A stretch of 64,000 nt of DNA from the NCBI GenBank assembly GCA_963678675.1, contig OY783199.1, positions 6,951,501-7,015,500 on the forward strand, written 5' to 3'. Origin of the DNA: Xiphydria camelus. Taxonomy: Eukaryota > Arthropoda > Insecta > Hymenoptera > Xiphydriidae. The position numbers and the translations under genes were made by a program. A model generated the notes under the pieces. That model was not told the DNA's origin, made no database searches, and was given only the letters and a program-made list of their open reading frames with translations. Below, piece by piece: positions 45,766 to 56,822 of this stretch (positions are counted from its first letter, which is position 1; every line of letters starts with the position of its first letter).

Positions 45766-48427
45766 TATTGTAAGATAGCAAAATGCCTTAGAGAAATGCA
45801 TACTTTGGTCATTTGCTTAGCAATGAATGTTTATTTATAACATTTACTGCCTGAGCTCATAACGTAATATCGCTGATGGTGAGCAACCTTTCAATAGCAT
45901 TTTTCACTAATCTCAGTAACGTGTTCAAAATCAACCAAGTATTAGTTATTGGTCGTCGAATTGGTCGTGCTGCTACTAAGCAGCAGTTCAATAATTTCTT
46001 ATTTTTGTTTGCAAATGTGACATTGATTAATTATACTCACTGATCTTATACCGAATGTCCAATCCCAGATCATCTCGATAAACTCCGTGTTCTCCCTGAA
46101 ACTTATCGCTAATGATTTTCAGACGATACGCGGTATTTTATTTTCAGCCAACATTGGTTACCTATAATATCTACTAGATAAATTATGCATTTTAATACGA
46201 CTGTGAGATGTATAATTTATTTGTATGGTACGAGAGTATATTTGCATGGAAAAAAAATTGTGGATCAAATCTATTCCCTTCATAATATAGATATGTATTC
46301 ATAATATGCATACGTCTACAAGATATTAAGTTTTTATTTTACTCAAATAAATCGTTTTTCTTCGTTAAATAAATTATTGGATTCTAAAATGACTGAATAA
46401 TCTTTAACTTAAAGATATTCTCTCTCCCCCGCGCGCTGCATCACGTCACACCGCGGGTGCATGGACCAGTACAGCGTAGCGTCGTTTGCTTGAAATATTT
46501 AAGCACCACTTAAAAATGATTTCAGCCGTCAGATTGAACAATCGGACGAGTCCAACAGACGCTACGTAAGTGGAGGTTTAAGTACTCCTTAAATTTAATT
46601 AACCAAAGTCAATGCAACCGACCCTCGGACTGCGCCGGAGGGACGATGCTGACGCGCATTCCTCGGAAAACTATCTGCACAGTCGAGTGGTGGCCCTCGC
46701 CGCGGAGCATGCGCGATTGCTCGCAGGAGACGCGCGTGCATGCGTGCAATTCGACGCATCAGACACGCAGTTCGCTATATTAGCCGGGTGTGCTCCTCGC
46801 TCTGCCAGTGTCCAGGAATTCTGAATAATCCCTGCCTTTTATATTAACATGAAACAACTGCAATAGTTTAATTGGCGAAAGTAACACGAGCAGCTACCAC
46901 TGGCTGCCGGTTAACGTTGTGACGAAACGAGTGCAGGTGGCGGCACATTGTTGCGCAATAATCCCCTCTCGCCCCTCGCTCTTTCTTTCTCTTTCTCTTT
47001 GCCTCTCCACCCCCTTCCCTCGACACCGAGGTGAATGTTGCGTCCGCACCGCAAATCTATGCAGAGCCGTGCGATATTATTTTTTTTATTATTACCTTAT
47101 ACGCATCCAGCTGTATAAAACGAACTAAACCGCCAGTCCGACGAATATCGAATTACCGCGTTGGCGGATATTCCATTACGCGCTAAGTTCGAAGAACTGT
47201 TGTATTGTACTTATTTGCGGGATGTACCGGGTGGTCTGCGTCAAATGAGTAGGCGGAATACTTTCGTTTTATTTAACGATACGATAGAGAAATTTCGAGC
47301 GAATTTGAACGATTTCTAGAGGAATCTGATGAATTTATATTATACACACGTATATAGAGAATTAAATTAAGTCGATGTATCTAAGGCAACTTATTTTCGG
47401 AACTCTCAGTCGCTTTAATTTATCAGTTTCCTTAAAAATACGATCGAAGTGAAAATTAAAGTATGTATGTTCAAGAGGATCATTCAATATGGAAAGTTCA
47501 GTACTTACTGGAATGAAACGAGGTACATCGTCGTTTCCAATGTCATCTTTATAGGAAACTCGGCGCTATTCGAAAGAGCAGGCAACGGTTCCGGATTCTC
47601 GTTGCTCCGAGATCATCCGATTCCGAGAAACTACGACGCTGCGGAACGTTGATCGAAAGTACGTTATTTATAGGCGAGCAAACAAGGAAGCGAAATCTGA
47701 AAATATAGTCCTTCCCGTTACTCGCATCGATTTCATTGTTGATAGGCAATGCGTGCGTACAATGAGAATAAACTTTGATAAATAGACGCTTCTCGATGTT
47801 TATTCTTAGATCTGAGTTCATTCTTTCTCTCATCTAAAAACGTTTGCCCTTCGCATTGCGACTGATCATAAAATTAGTCGGCAACTACCTCAGATAGACA
47901 TATGAAGGCAGAGCATACTGAAAAAATGATTGCGGAATTGTACATAGATGCGTCCGCGTATTATACACTGAAAGAACTCTTGGTTAGGCTGACAAAAGAT
48001 TTTGAATGAATACGAGCCAACAAAACGTTTTTTTAGAATCGCAAAATTCTTTGCTTGATTTCACGAAAACTTTGATGGCAGAGCTAAACATTTGGATAAT
48101 CCAACAAATATTCTTTTAGGTTATCAGATTGACTCAACAAAATTATTTTATTGGCAATTTCTTTTTTTAGTACCTATATAAATTTTGCCGGCCTATAAAG
48201 ACAGTACAAAATACTTTGAAAATGTCACCAATATGCGTAAAATTGTAGCCAAATTACGCATTATGCTTGCATTACTACGCAATTAAACCTCGAAAGTATG
48301 CCGTTTTTATTTTAGTTCATATATTTTCTACAATTTAGCTACACAGAACTGTATCATAAATTCCAGAATTTTATACCCTTATACTGGCGTCTTAATATGG
48401 GAATAGAATTTCGGTATTGCTGTCTAC
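45766..48427. other. No gene recognised
   Basis: AT-rich except for a CpG-rich patch at about 46420-47130 with a 70-codon frame (starting MQPTLGLRRRDDAD) that I do not recognise. A MITE-like end (ACACTGAAAGAA) occurs near 47966. The patch could be an unseen promoter. Confidence 0.4.
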
Positions 48428-48813
48428 CTGCCCGCGTAAAAAAAAATATGGCCAAAGTATGGCGGAAGTCTGGGAAAAATTGAACCAAAAAAGTATGGCT
48501 ACTGACCGTATCCCAGACTTTTTAGCCGGTAAACGACGCGCTCTTCAATTAGAGTTCAGTTGTTTGTACGAGGTTATACTGCAATCGCGCGATATCTGTT
48601 CTTGTCAGTTGATATTATTTCAATTTATTATTGTTACTAAACTCTCAAATTATTACTAAATGAACTATATTTTAATACTGAACAAGTCATTACAGTTTTA
48701 TAATGAAGAACCCGTGCAACAGAATTAAACCAAAAAAGGTACCGGTAAGTCAAATAAATTTTACTTTTTAGCCGATATGAAAAAATTGTGTTGCTTGAAA
48801 TGTGGGATAGGTA

Positions 48814-50476
48814 CCGTAGAACGGGGTGAATAGGATCGCTGAGGTGAATAGGATCAAGAAGTGGGAATATGTTTATAAAAATCACAAAACCTAAATAAGT
48901 CACCAAAACCTTTCTATTTGGCCTTGATTGGTTTCGTATATCATAGTCACAATAAAGGTTGACAGTATTTTATTACCAGCAGTTGGTAGGATTGTAAACC
49001 AATACATAATCTAAAGACGTTGTTAGACAGCTCTTTTTGTGGCTGCAAAAACTTTCTCTGAAACTCCGAATTTAAGAGGCGTATACCTACTCAAAGTAAT
49101 TATTGTCGGTGACTCCAACACAGGTTAGTAATACAAATACACGAAATAGTTTTAGTTAATTTTTATGCTACAACAATGTGAAAAAAATATTTGTAATTCG
49201 CTGCATGTTTTTAGCTTTTTGGGGTGAATAGGATCAATACGTAAAAATGCCTAGAAATTATAAACCTAACGCGTAGCGGGAAAACATTATAAGAAACATA
49301 ATCCAGATAAAATCAAAAAGGCTAAAAATGACGTCATTAATAATGGTTATGCGAGAAAACCACTAGAAACTATTCTGGTTATGTTTATGCATTTCCAGAT
49401 GTGAAAGATGAATATGAGTTTACATTCCAACAAATTGTAGGAAAACTAGAAACTCCCGAAAAAGATATGGAAGAGGCCTTCTTAGATTTTAAATTAATTT
49501 ACATGAATATAATAAACAATTCCAATAGATTTAGTGGTTAAATGTAACTGTTGACATGTAATTATAATAATAAATGTTTATATTTGGCCTTGCTTTTTAA
49601 TAAAATGAGATAAAAAAAGTTTCTATACACAGATGAAGTTCCTATAAGGAAACTTTATGATCCTATTGACTCCAAAGGAAGGGGAATACGATTATACATT
49701 TGAAAAGCATGGGTTGATCCTATTCACCCCAATTATGTAACTTCCTAAGTAATAGACATAGAAATTTGTTATTTACATCAAAACATCCGTTTACACCTGA
49801 GCTATTTATTTCCAATCCAACTTTCGTCGTATCGAGCGGCTTGCCATATATAGGTATAAATTTTTTTATTCTCTGATCCTATTCACCCCAATGGCAGGTG
49901 AATAGGATCAGAGAACAAAGAAATATACAGGGTGAGTCGGGAGGATCGTACCAAACTCCAGGAGCGTATTGTACACAAGATAATAATGTAAAAGAACTCA
50001 TATGTCCTTATCCGATTTTCATTTTTGTAACACTAAATAAAAATTATTAATTACGCTGTAACTTGAAAACAAATAAAAATCGGATAAGGACATATGAGTT
50101 TTTTTACATTATTATCTTGTAGTACAATACGCTCCTGGAGTTTGGTCCAATCCTCCCGACTCAGGGGTGTTGTAGAACACTAAATAGAAATTATTAATTA
50201 CGCTGTAACTTGAAAACAAATGAAAATCGGATAACGACATATGAGTTTTTTTACATTATTATCTTATGTACGATACGCTCCTGGAGTTTGGTCGATCCTC
50301 CCGACTCACCCTGTATATATATGGCAAGCCACTCGATATGACGAAAGTTGGATTGGAAATCAATAGCTCAGGTGTAAACTGATGTTTTGATGTAAATAAC
50401 CAAATTCTCTCTCTATTACATAGGAAGTCACAGAATTTCAAAATTCAAAAGTGATCCTATTCACCCCATTCTACGG
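48814..50476 (+). mobile_element. Pogo-like DNA transposon relic
   Basis: Flanked by TA (48812-48813, 50477-50478). Ends CCGTAGAACGGGGTG and CACCCCATTCTACGG. The word GGGGTGAATAGGATC or its complement recurs near both ends and internally (about 48822, 49219, 49715, 49878, 50453), like transposase-binding sites. At about 49249 a decayed plus-strand frame reads MPRNYKPNA and, after a stop/frameshift, GKHYKKHNPDKIKKAKNDV, the typical N-terminus of pogo-type transposases with a psq-like helix-turn-helix. A second coding-like patch near 49399-49540 gives FPDVKDEYEFTFQQIVGKLE. No DDE core is left. A younger element occupies 49928-50313. Confidence 0.7.
49928..50313. repeat. 386-bp TA-flanked MITE with an internal duplication
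   Basis: TA|CAGGGTGAGTCGGGAGGATC at the left and the inverse ending CTCACCCTG|TA at the right. The right arm (AATTACGCTGTAACTTGAAA through CTGGAGTTTGGTC) occurs twice in tandem, at about 50033-50163 and 50190-50310. On either side, 49738-49852 and 50317-50430 form another inverted pair of about 115 bases. Confidence 0.8.
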
Positions 50477-50566
50477 TACGATCCGTAGCCATACATTTTT
50501 GGTTCAACATTTCCCAGACTTTCGCCATACGTTGGTCATACATTTTTTTTACGCGGGTGGGTAAAG

Positions 50567-51162
50567 TCTTTAATTTTGTGATGCATCTATCAGATGTATA
50601 GAAGAAATGCAGGTAAAATGCATCGCCTTGAATTTACACATCATTACCGCATCGACCCATATCACGAGCGACCGAACCGAATTAACTTATTCACAATCGG
50701 GGTTAATTGCCGCGAATTGAGAAAGGGAGAATAAAGATTCAATGAGAAAAAATATAGTACCGCGAATGAGGGAGTAAGGTCCTTGGGTGTCGCCGACGAG
50801 CTCTCCGTTTCGTCGAGCGGCACATATTGCGCCGAAGGCTTTCATGATCATCGGAGTAATTGTCGATGTATACGTGGCATTTCAGCGAGACGCAGTCACG
50901 CAGGGCCTTTCACGAATCACCGACGGTCTGACTTCGTGTATCCGTCAGGGGCTCGGCCTCCGCGGAAAAGAATTCACGATGGGAGAGGCGCACCGGAGAT
51001 TCTTCCAGCCATTCTTCTTAGCGCCTGAGATAGATGCGCCGAGTTTCGCTTAATGGTCTACGCATCTCTTCCGGATGCTCCACCGCGTGCAGCGGCTTTG
51101 AAGACACAATAAATATCGTAGTTGTGACTTTTCTACGCGTCTAAAACGATAATTGATCAATC
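50567..51162. other. No gene recognised
   Basis: A moderately GC-rich patch at 50780-51055 has two overlapping plus-strand frames of 81 and 88 codons. Neither resembles a known protein, and they share the same DNA in different frames, so at most one could be real. Confidence 0.35.
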
Positions 51163-51951
51163 GCTGAGAAAAAATAATTTAGTCAATTTAGCCAAAATCT
51201 TGGAGACGATGACCAAACTATTTCGTGAAATATGGACGCTCAATCTGTTTGGTTAAATTGACCACTTCTTGATTAGAATAATTAAACATTTGGTTAGACA
51301 GGGTTGCGCACAGACCTGGAAAACCTGCAGAACCGGGAAAACTCAGGGAATATTTTTGAGGATATGAAAAACCTGGAAAAAACTCAAGGAATTTTACTAT
51401 AATCTCTTGAGAAAAGAACATCACGCCATTTTATTGAGTTATCGATGTGACATTGATTTTCAATACAATATTCTTAGGGAATATTTAACCAATATTTTGT
51501 GACACAGCATAAATATGCATACGACTTTTGATGTTTTTGCAATATTTGCATGAAAGTAGTTTAAATTTTGTTAAATTATAATTCGTATTTAATACCTTCT
51601 TCTCTTTACTGATCCATGCATACGGCAAGCATGTTGTATTGCATTGTTAGACTTTGTATAGCTTTTGTTATATGTGTGCCTTCTTTGAGCTTATGCTTTT
51701 TTATATTCCATACCAATAATACTACTTTCACTTTCCCGAAGTATTTTTATGTGTCAATTAAATGGTATGGAAAATGCGATTATTGCTCTGGAAAACCTGG
51801 AAAAGTCAGGGAATTTTTAGAATCAAAACTTGTGGCAAGCCTGTTAAAGTAACTAAATATTTAGTTCAGCTGATCAGTATTTTGATTAAAATAACTAAAC
51901 GCGTTTAACGAGATGCGTTTTACCATTTTAACCTAATTACTTTTCTGAGTG
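51163..51951. repeat. MITE of the TTGGTTAGAATAACTAAAC family split by another element
   Basis: Left half 51163-51299 and right half 51847-51951 match consecutive parts of the copy at 52906-53173. The intervening 51300-51846 begins ACAGGGTTGCGCAC and ends GTGGCAAGCCTGTT, which are inverted, and contains repeated CCTGGAAAACCTGGAAAA words near both ends. The inner element is the younger one. Confidence 0.75.
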
Positions 51952-52905
51952 ATTTTACATCGATACCTGTAACAGCCCCGGTTTGCATCAACTCCACGTG
52001 ATACGTTTATATCTATGACATATGAAGTCAATGCACTACGATACAACACCAAGAAATGTCAAGTGCCAAGAAATCCGAGCGGAAAGTCTCTTTGTTCGCC
52101 GAGGAACGCATCTCGTATTTCATTTTATACGCGTAATTTATTCAGGTCTGCTACAAAATATATATATGTATATGTATTTACATATGTATGGCTCTTTCAG
52201 TTCATTGGTCGTAGGTATACGCTACTAGATAAGAATAATTTTTGTATTTAGCAGTCGTAATATTGTGGAAGAAATAAAATTCTATTAATTCTATTTAAGT
52301 TAATTTCATCGATTTCAATGCAATTCCGCTAACTTTTTTTTTTAAATAAATGCATTATGCAGTTAGCGTGCATGATTAAATCAACTTGTAACGTGGTTGC
52401 TTGAAATATATGAAAGTTAAATTAGCTTCTCACGTAATTGGTAAGCCTGTGTGTATAATCAGAATATTGTAATTTACAATAAAGTTATTTCTGCTGAATT
52501 GAAACATTCACTTCTTTCGTCTCGAAACATTCCAAAATGATTTAACCCCAATTTTCATGAAACACGAAAGATTGAAAGTTTACCGAGGTTTTAACAGGCC
52601 TCTAATTTTTTCACCGCTGCATAATTTCGGTACGGGGCGGTGGAGCCAACCCCTCCGAAAGCCTTTGTCCCAGAAAATTACCTCTGAAACGAAGCGAGAT
52701 GCAATACAAGTTTTAATACAAAAGCCGAGATGGCTTTTTGAACTTCCAACTTTGAAGGGTCCTTTAGTCCTTTTACGCAAAATGTCGTCCAGCTGTAAAG
52801 CAAGTGAATATAGAGGTCTCGTTTCGTAATAAAATTTAAACCTGCCGGATTAGTATATAGCCGTCTAATAATATTTCTCACTATCGGTAAGTACACTGAT
52901 ATCAC
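51952..52905. other. No gene recognised
   Basis: AT-rich. Short frames only (largest 90 codons at 52557-52829, translating to an unrecognised basic peptide that overlaps minus-strand frames). No structure recognised. Confidence 0.4.
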
Positions 52906-53173
52906 ACAATGAGGGAAATAGTCTGGTCAATTTAACCAAAATCCCGAAGAGATCATAATCAAATCGTTTGCTGAAATAAGGATTCTCTCCACCTGCTTGG
53001 TTAAAATGACCATTTTTTCTGGTTAGAATAACTAGACATGTAGTTAAAATTACTAAACATTTAGTTAGAGTAATTAAATATTTGGTTCAATTTACTGGTA
53101 TTTTGCTTAGAATAACTAAAATTGTTTAATCTGGATGCATTTTGTCATTTTAACCAAGTTATTTTTCTCAGTG
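52906..53173. repeat. MITE, intact copy of the TTGGTTAGAATAACTAAAC family
   Basis: The left end CACAATGAGGGAAATAG is imperfect; the right end is AAGTTATTTTTCTCAGTG. It contains five degenerate copies of the TTAGARTAACTAAA.ATTT unit. It aligns with 9493-9709 and 51163-51951. Confidence 0.75.
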
Positions 53174-53289
53174 CACATACGAACGTTGCAGCGCAGATAA
53201 ATTTAAAGTAAACGTAAAAATTCAAAAAAAAAAAAATTAGAACCAACCGAGCGATGTACGAGAATACTTAGTTTCATTTAATCGATTCA

Positions 53290-54930
53290 ACCGATTTTTT
53301 TCTTCCGTCAGCGAAGGCTGTAACTTATCCCCCGGAGCAAAAACCAAGAGAGATAAAAAGAACAGCCACCGTCGACGCGTGTGCTCGTATAATCGAACGC
53401 ATTTATCGCCGCGCACTGCATCCGCGCGAAAATGCAGGAAAGTCGCCCGTAAACGCGATCGGATACTAGACTGGACGACCAGTAGGTACAGTACGAATCG
53501 AGTTCAAGGATCGCGTCGGCGTAAAAGCGTTGCATCGAGGTGCGCGCGCGCCGCGTCGTACGTACGCGTGTGATCGTCCTCCCTCGCGCGCGTGTCCCTT
53601 TCCTCGGGATTCCCCCGGTCTCGTACGCCTGCGCGCGCGATGCGTACAGCCGAGAGCGCGTCTAACGAGGAAGTAAGTGATCGAAGACCGGAGGCGCGTG
53701 CGCGCGAGCGTCTGCAATCGCGCACGACTTGAGCCAAGAGAGAGAGAGAAACGGATGACGATCTTCGCCCCCCCCCCCCTGCGCAAAAGCGATCAGTTCG
53801 CTCGCAGGCGAAAGTGAGGGAATCGCACGTAAACGCTCGCGCGCGATGGCGTCGGCGGCGACCGATCGAGCTGAAATCGCAGACTGGCGATAGAAAGGGC
53901 CGCCGATGCGGACTGGCAAGGTATTCAGGCCGCAGCAAGGCCGCCCATGCAACGGCGGCGAGTAAAAGTGCAGTAAATAAAATGTAGGTTGTTACGTGGC
54001 TCTCGAGTGGCGGCGCAGCTTCGCTGTATACGCGAGCGCTCGCTGAAACGACTCCCAAGTCCCCCTTGGTTTGCGGATAATTTGCAAATAGTACGGAGCA
54101 GCTGTTGGCCGATAGTCGAACGGCGCGGGGATCGCGCGCGACGGAGCTCCGTCGTGGCCGCGCCGCTCACCGCTGCAGCGCGCTACGCCGCATTCCCGCG
54201 TCGATTCCGCTCGGTTAGACGCAGACTCTCGCTCTCGCGGACCTGCCGCGCGGTTGCGGTGTTATCACGCTATCAGGGCGACGGTATCGACACCACCGGA
54301 TTGACCAACCGGTTGGCGTAGGAGAGCCGCGCACGCGGAGTGTTGATCGGTAATCATGTATACCTGTGTATTGATATTCGAGCGGGATGGTGGGCGGCGC
54401 TGTCGCGCTGTGCGTGCGCGGAAACGTGCATGCTGCAGCGCGGTGTACATTGGTACCAGTAGGAAAGACCGGGGTAAGTTGATATGCGAAGTTGGTCCCT
54501 CATTGCCATTACTTTCCAAGGGAACGAGGGGCCAACTTCGCGTTTCAACCTGCCCTGGTCTCCCCTACAGTGGCGGCGGGAAGCCGATCGGGAGGATAAA
54601 AAGGGATGCCGCTGAAGGCGCGTTGGTGCAAGTGGAGGGTGGGTACCAGCTCGCGATACGCGCGGGGGAGGGCGCGAGAGCGATCTACGAGGGTGAAGAG
54701 GGTCTCGCTGCGGGGACAATAGGGAAGCCCACTCTCTAACGAGGCTCTTATTTGCAGAGCGCGTGACGTCGCAAGGATTTTGACTGTACACGGAATCGAG
54801 GTCACGGACGGCCAGGATGCGACTGGCTAGTGGATAAGAAAAGCTCGGAAAAAAGACGCGACGCGGCGTTTGACCTCGCTCGGATTTTACATCACTCCGC
54901 CGTTTGACCTCGTTCAAATTCACGGATCAA
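53290..54930. other. CpG-rich island, probable promoter/5' region of an unseen gene
   Basis: A 1.6-kb stretch with very dense CG dinucleotides, a C homopolymer (53769-53779) and many overlapping long frames on both strands (up to 189 codons) rich in Arg, Ser and Ala. None matches a known family, and frame length is explained by low stop content. Such islands in otherwise AT-rich insect DNA often mark first exons; the direction cannot be told. Confidence 0.4.
54466..54561. repeat. 96-bp inverted repeat (MITE-like)
   Basis: AGACCGGGGTAAGTTGATAT with GCGAAGTTGGTCCCTC is answered by the imperfect complement ending CCCTGGTCT. A short spacer separates arms of about 40 bases. It sits inside the CpG-rich island. 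Confidence 0.65.
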
Positions 54931-55522
54931 CCTCGAACTTTCGATTAAGGCGATGGAACGTTAAATATTAAGTTCGCGGAGCAATACTTTAAGACATTGA
55001 AATTCACGTTCCTGAATTAATTAGTATGATATAAGTGCGATAACTCGTGTTGATATCGTGAAACTTTTCGATCGTCCACAGCTGTATTGACCTGACTATG
55101 GGCGAATCATTATCATCAACAATGTGTTTGCAGTTTGTATTTTCGGGATTACATCAGCGATTGCCGCACTTAATCGGTATACGAGATTCATCGTTCCGAT
55201 TGCACAATGGTATCACTCAAATATATACATAATACGTTTTGTTTACACGAGATAACGCCGTGAACTTGGGCTCGAAGAAATTGATGCACGCTCCGTACGA
55301 GTAATTATATACAAAGAGTAAACCTTAACACACGTATGTAGATAGATAGATTTATTTATTTTCAGCCAGCTGGCTTAAAACATACGTATGTATATTAATT
55401 AATAGTTGCATGATCAAAGGAGCAGTACCTTTACAACAGCTCTACAAAACAAAAACAAATGGCGGACTAAAAATTTACTTATTTACTTGCCCCTTCAATC
55501 ATGCACCCCTTGATACATTACG

Positions 55523-56208
55523 TAGCATAATATGAGGCTAAACGTACTCGTCGAGAAAGAAACTTCAATCATTATTATTTCGTTATCTATAAGCTTTTGG
55601 CTCATATTTGTGTAATACTTTTGTGAACATTGTATTTTAAATCTACAATAAAATCTTATATCGATATAGGCCTAAAGTTCATAAATAATGAGATAATAGT
55701 GATTGAATTTTACGGTATTAAACAAAATGTGAAAAAGAAATTTCCTGACTTTTCTAGGTTTTCCAGTCTGAAATAACCAAATTTCCCTGATTTCTGTAGG
55801 TATAGATCTACTGTTACTCGTCAATCATTTTTCGTCGAATGAACAAATTAACTAATATTCATAGAACGGGTTATGACAACTGAGAAATAAACATTAAAAT
55901 AATTTAATGTTATCAAATCATATTATTATTTAATGGCTCTTTTTAGAATAAGAAAGAACTCAGATACGTACATATACACATGGAACATCTTTTTAGATTT
56001 CCATACAAATCCTTAAAAATTGTAAAAGACGAAGTCGCGGCATTTTAAAAATTTGAGTATTTTAGAAAAATTCAAGAAAATGCTTTATTTTTCCTGACGC
56101 ATCCCTGATCCACATAATTCTCTGACATTTCCAGGTTTTCCAGAATTCCCTGACCGCTGGACACCGTGAATTTTCTTTCCTGGTGAGTAAGTTTATCCTC
56201 ATATGCTA
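55523..56208. repeat. Third copy of the TGAGGCTAAACTTACTCG MITE, interrupted
   Basis: The left arm (TAGCATAATATGAGGCTAAA) and the right arm (GTTTATCCTCATATGCTA) match the family at 4461-4709. The right arm is separated by a 455-bp insertion at 55712-56166, which is bounded by a direct duplication TGAATTTT (55704-55711 and 56167-56174). Confidence 0.75.
55712..56166. repeat. Insertion with 8-bp target duplication (hAT-like), nested
   Basis: Flanked by TGAATTTT direct repeats. Its two ends carry inverted copies of a TTTCCTGACTTTTCTAGGTTTT / CCTGGAAA-type word set, related to the insertion at 51300-51846. An 8-bp target duplication is typical of hAT elements. No frame. Confidence 0.65.
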
Positions 56209-56533
56209 AACGTATAACACATACAGTTAGCACATAATTAGTATTAATTTATCGAGACGATATGGCAACCTATTTAATTGAACAGTTTCCAATCCAGTTT
56301 CAAACGCAAGCAGATTGTTTCGTGTATACAGAATCTTCAAACACGCGCAGAGAAGTCCTTTATTGCACATCGATCGAAACGAATTAATTATCCCGTTCAA
56401 CGAACATCGCAGCCAAACGAGTCAATATTGTCCTCCCATCTTTCGCTTCACGATTACGAAACGAGCATGCTTCTTACGTCAACGCGATGTCACCGCGAGA
56501 ATGCGTGAATTATATCAGTGCCTCTCAGAGTTA

Positions 56534-56822
56534 ATAGTTATTTTCGTTATTAGGGCGTGAAGCGCTGTTTCTAACGAGAGTGAAGTTTGCCGCACGAGCG
56601 AAGCGAGTACGGCAATCACACTCGTTAGAACGGCGCGAAACAACCGAATAACGAATTCTATTTTTTGTCACTAAGTGTCAAACACGAGATTGACGATTTC
56701 ACGCACTGCGCAGGTTACTTCACGCACCGCGCAACTTTTCACGAATTGGTGTGTGAAAGATGATTTCACATGCGTCGAGGACGCCCATGAAATCGAGTAT
56801 TTGACACTGAGTGACAAAAACA
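56534..56822 (-). repeat. Dispersed repeat, inverted copy of 12505-12790
   Basis: GTTATTTTCGTTATTAGGGC, the AACGAGTGTGA hairpin and the TTTGTCACTAAGTGTCAAAC block occur in the reverse order and orientation to 12505-12790 with few differences over about 280 bases. Confidence 0.8.

Larger units (their letters stand above)
48428..50561. repeat. Outermost foldback arms enclosing a pogo-like element
   Basis: Sequence 48428-48510 (CCCGCGTAAAAAAAAATATG onward through GCGGAAGTCTGGGAAAAATT) pairs with 50480-50561 in inverse orientation over about 80 bases with scattered mismatches. Everything between, including the pogo-like element, would be an insertion into, or the body of, this element. Confidence 0.7.

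Noticed and set aside
50783..51053. Two overlapping plus-strand frames of 81 and 88 codons
   Set aside because: No splice context, no family similarity and mutual overlap in different frames; kept only as an unassigned stretch.
53504..54058. 184-codon minus-strand frame with a hydrophobic patch
   Set aside because: It lies in the CpG-dense island, overlaps other open frames and has Arg/Ala/Ser composition typical of chance GC-rich frames.
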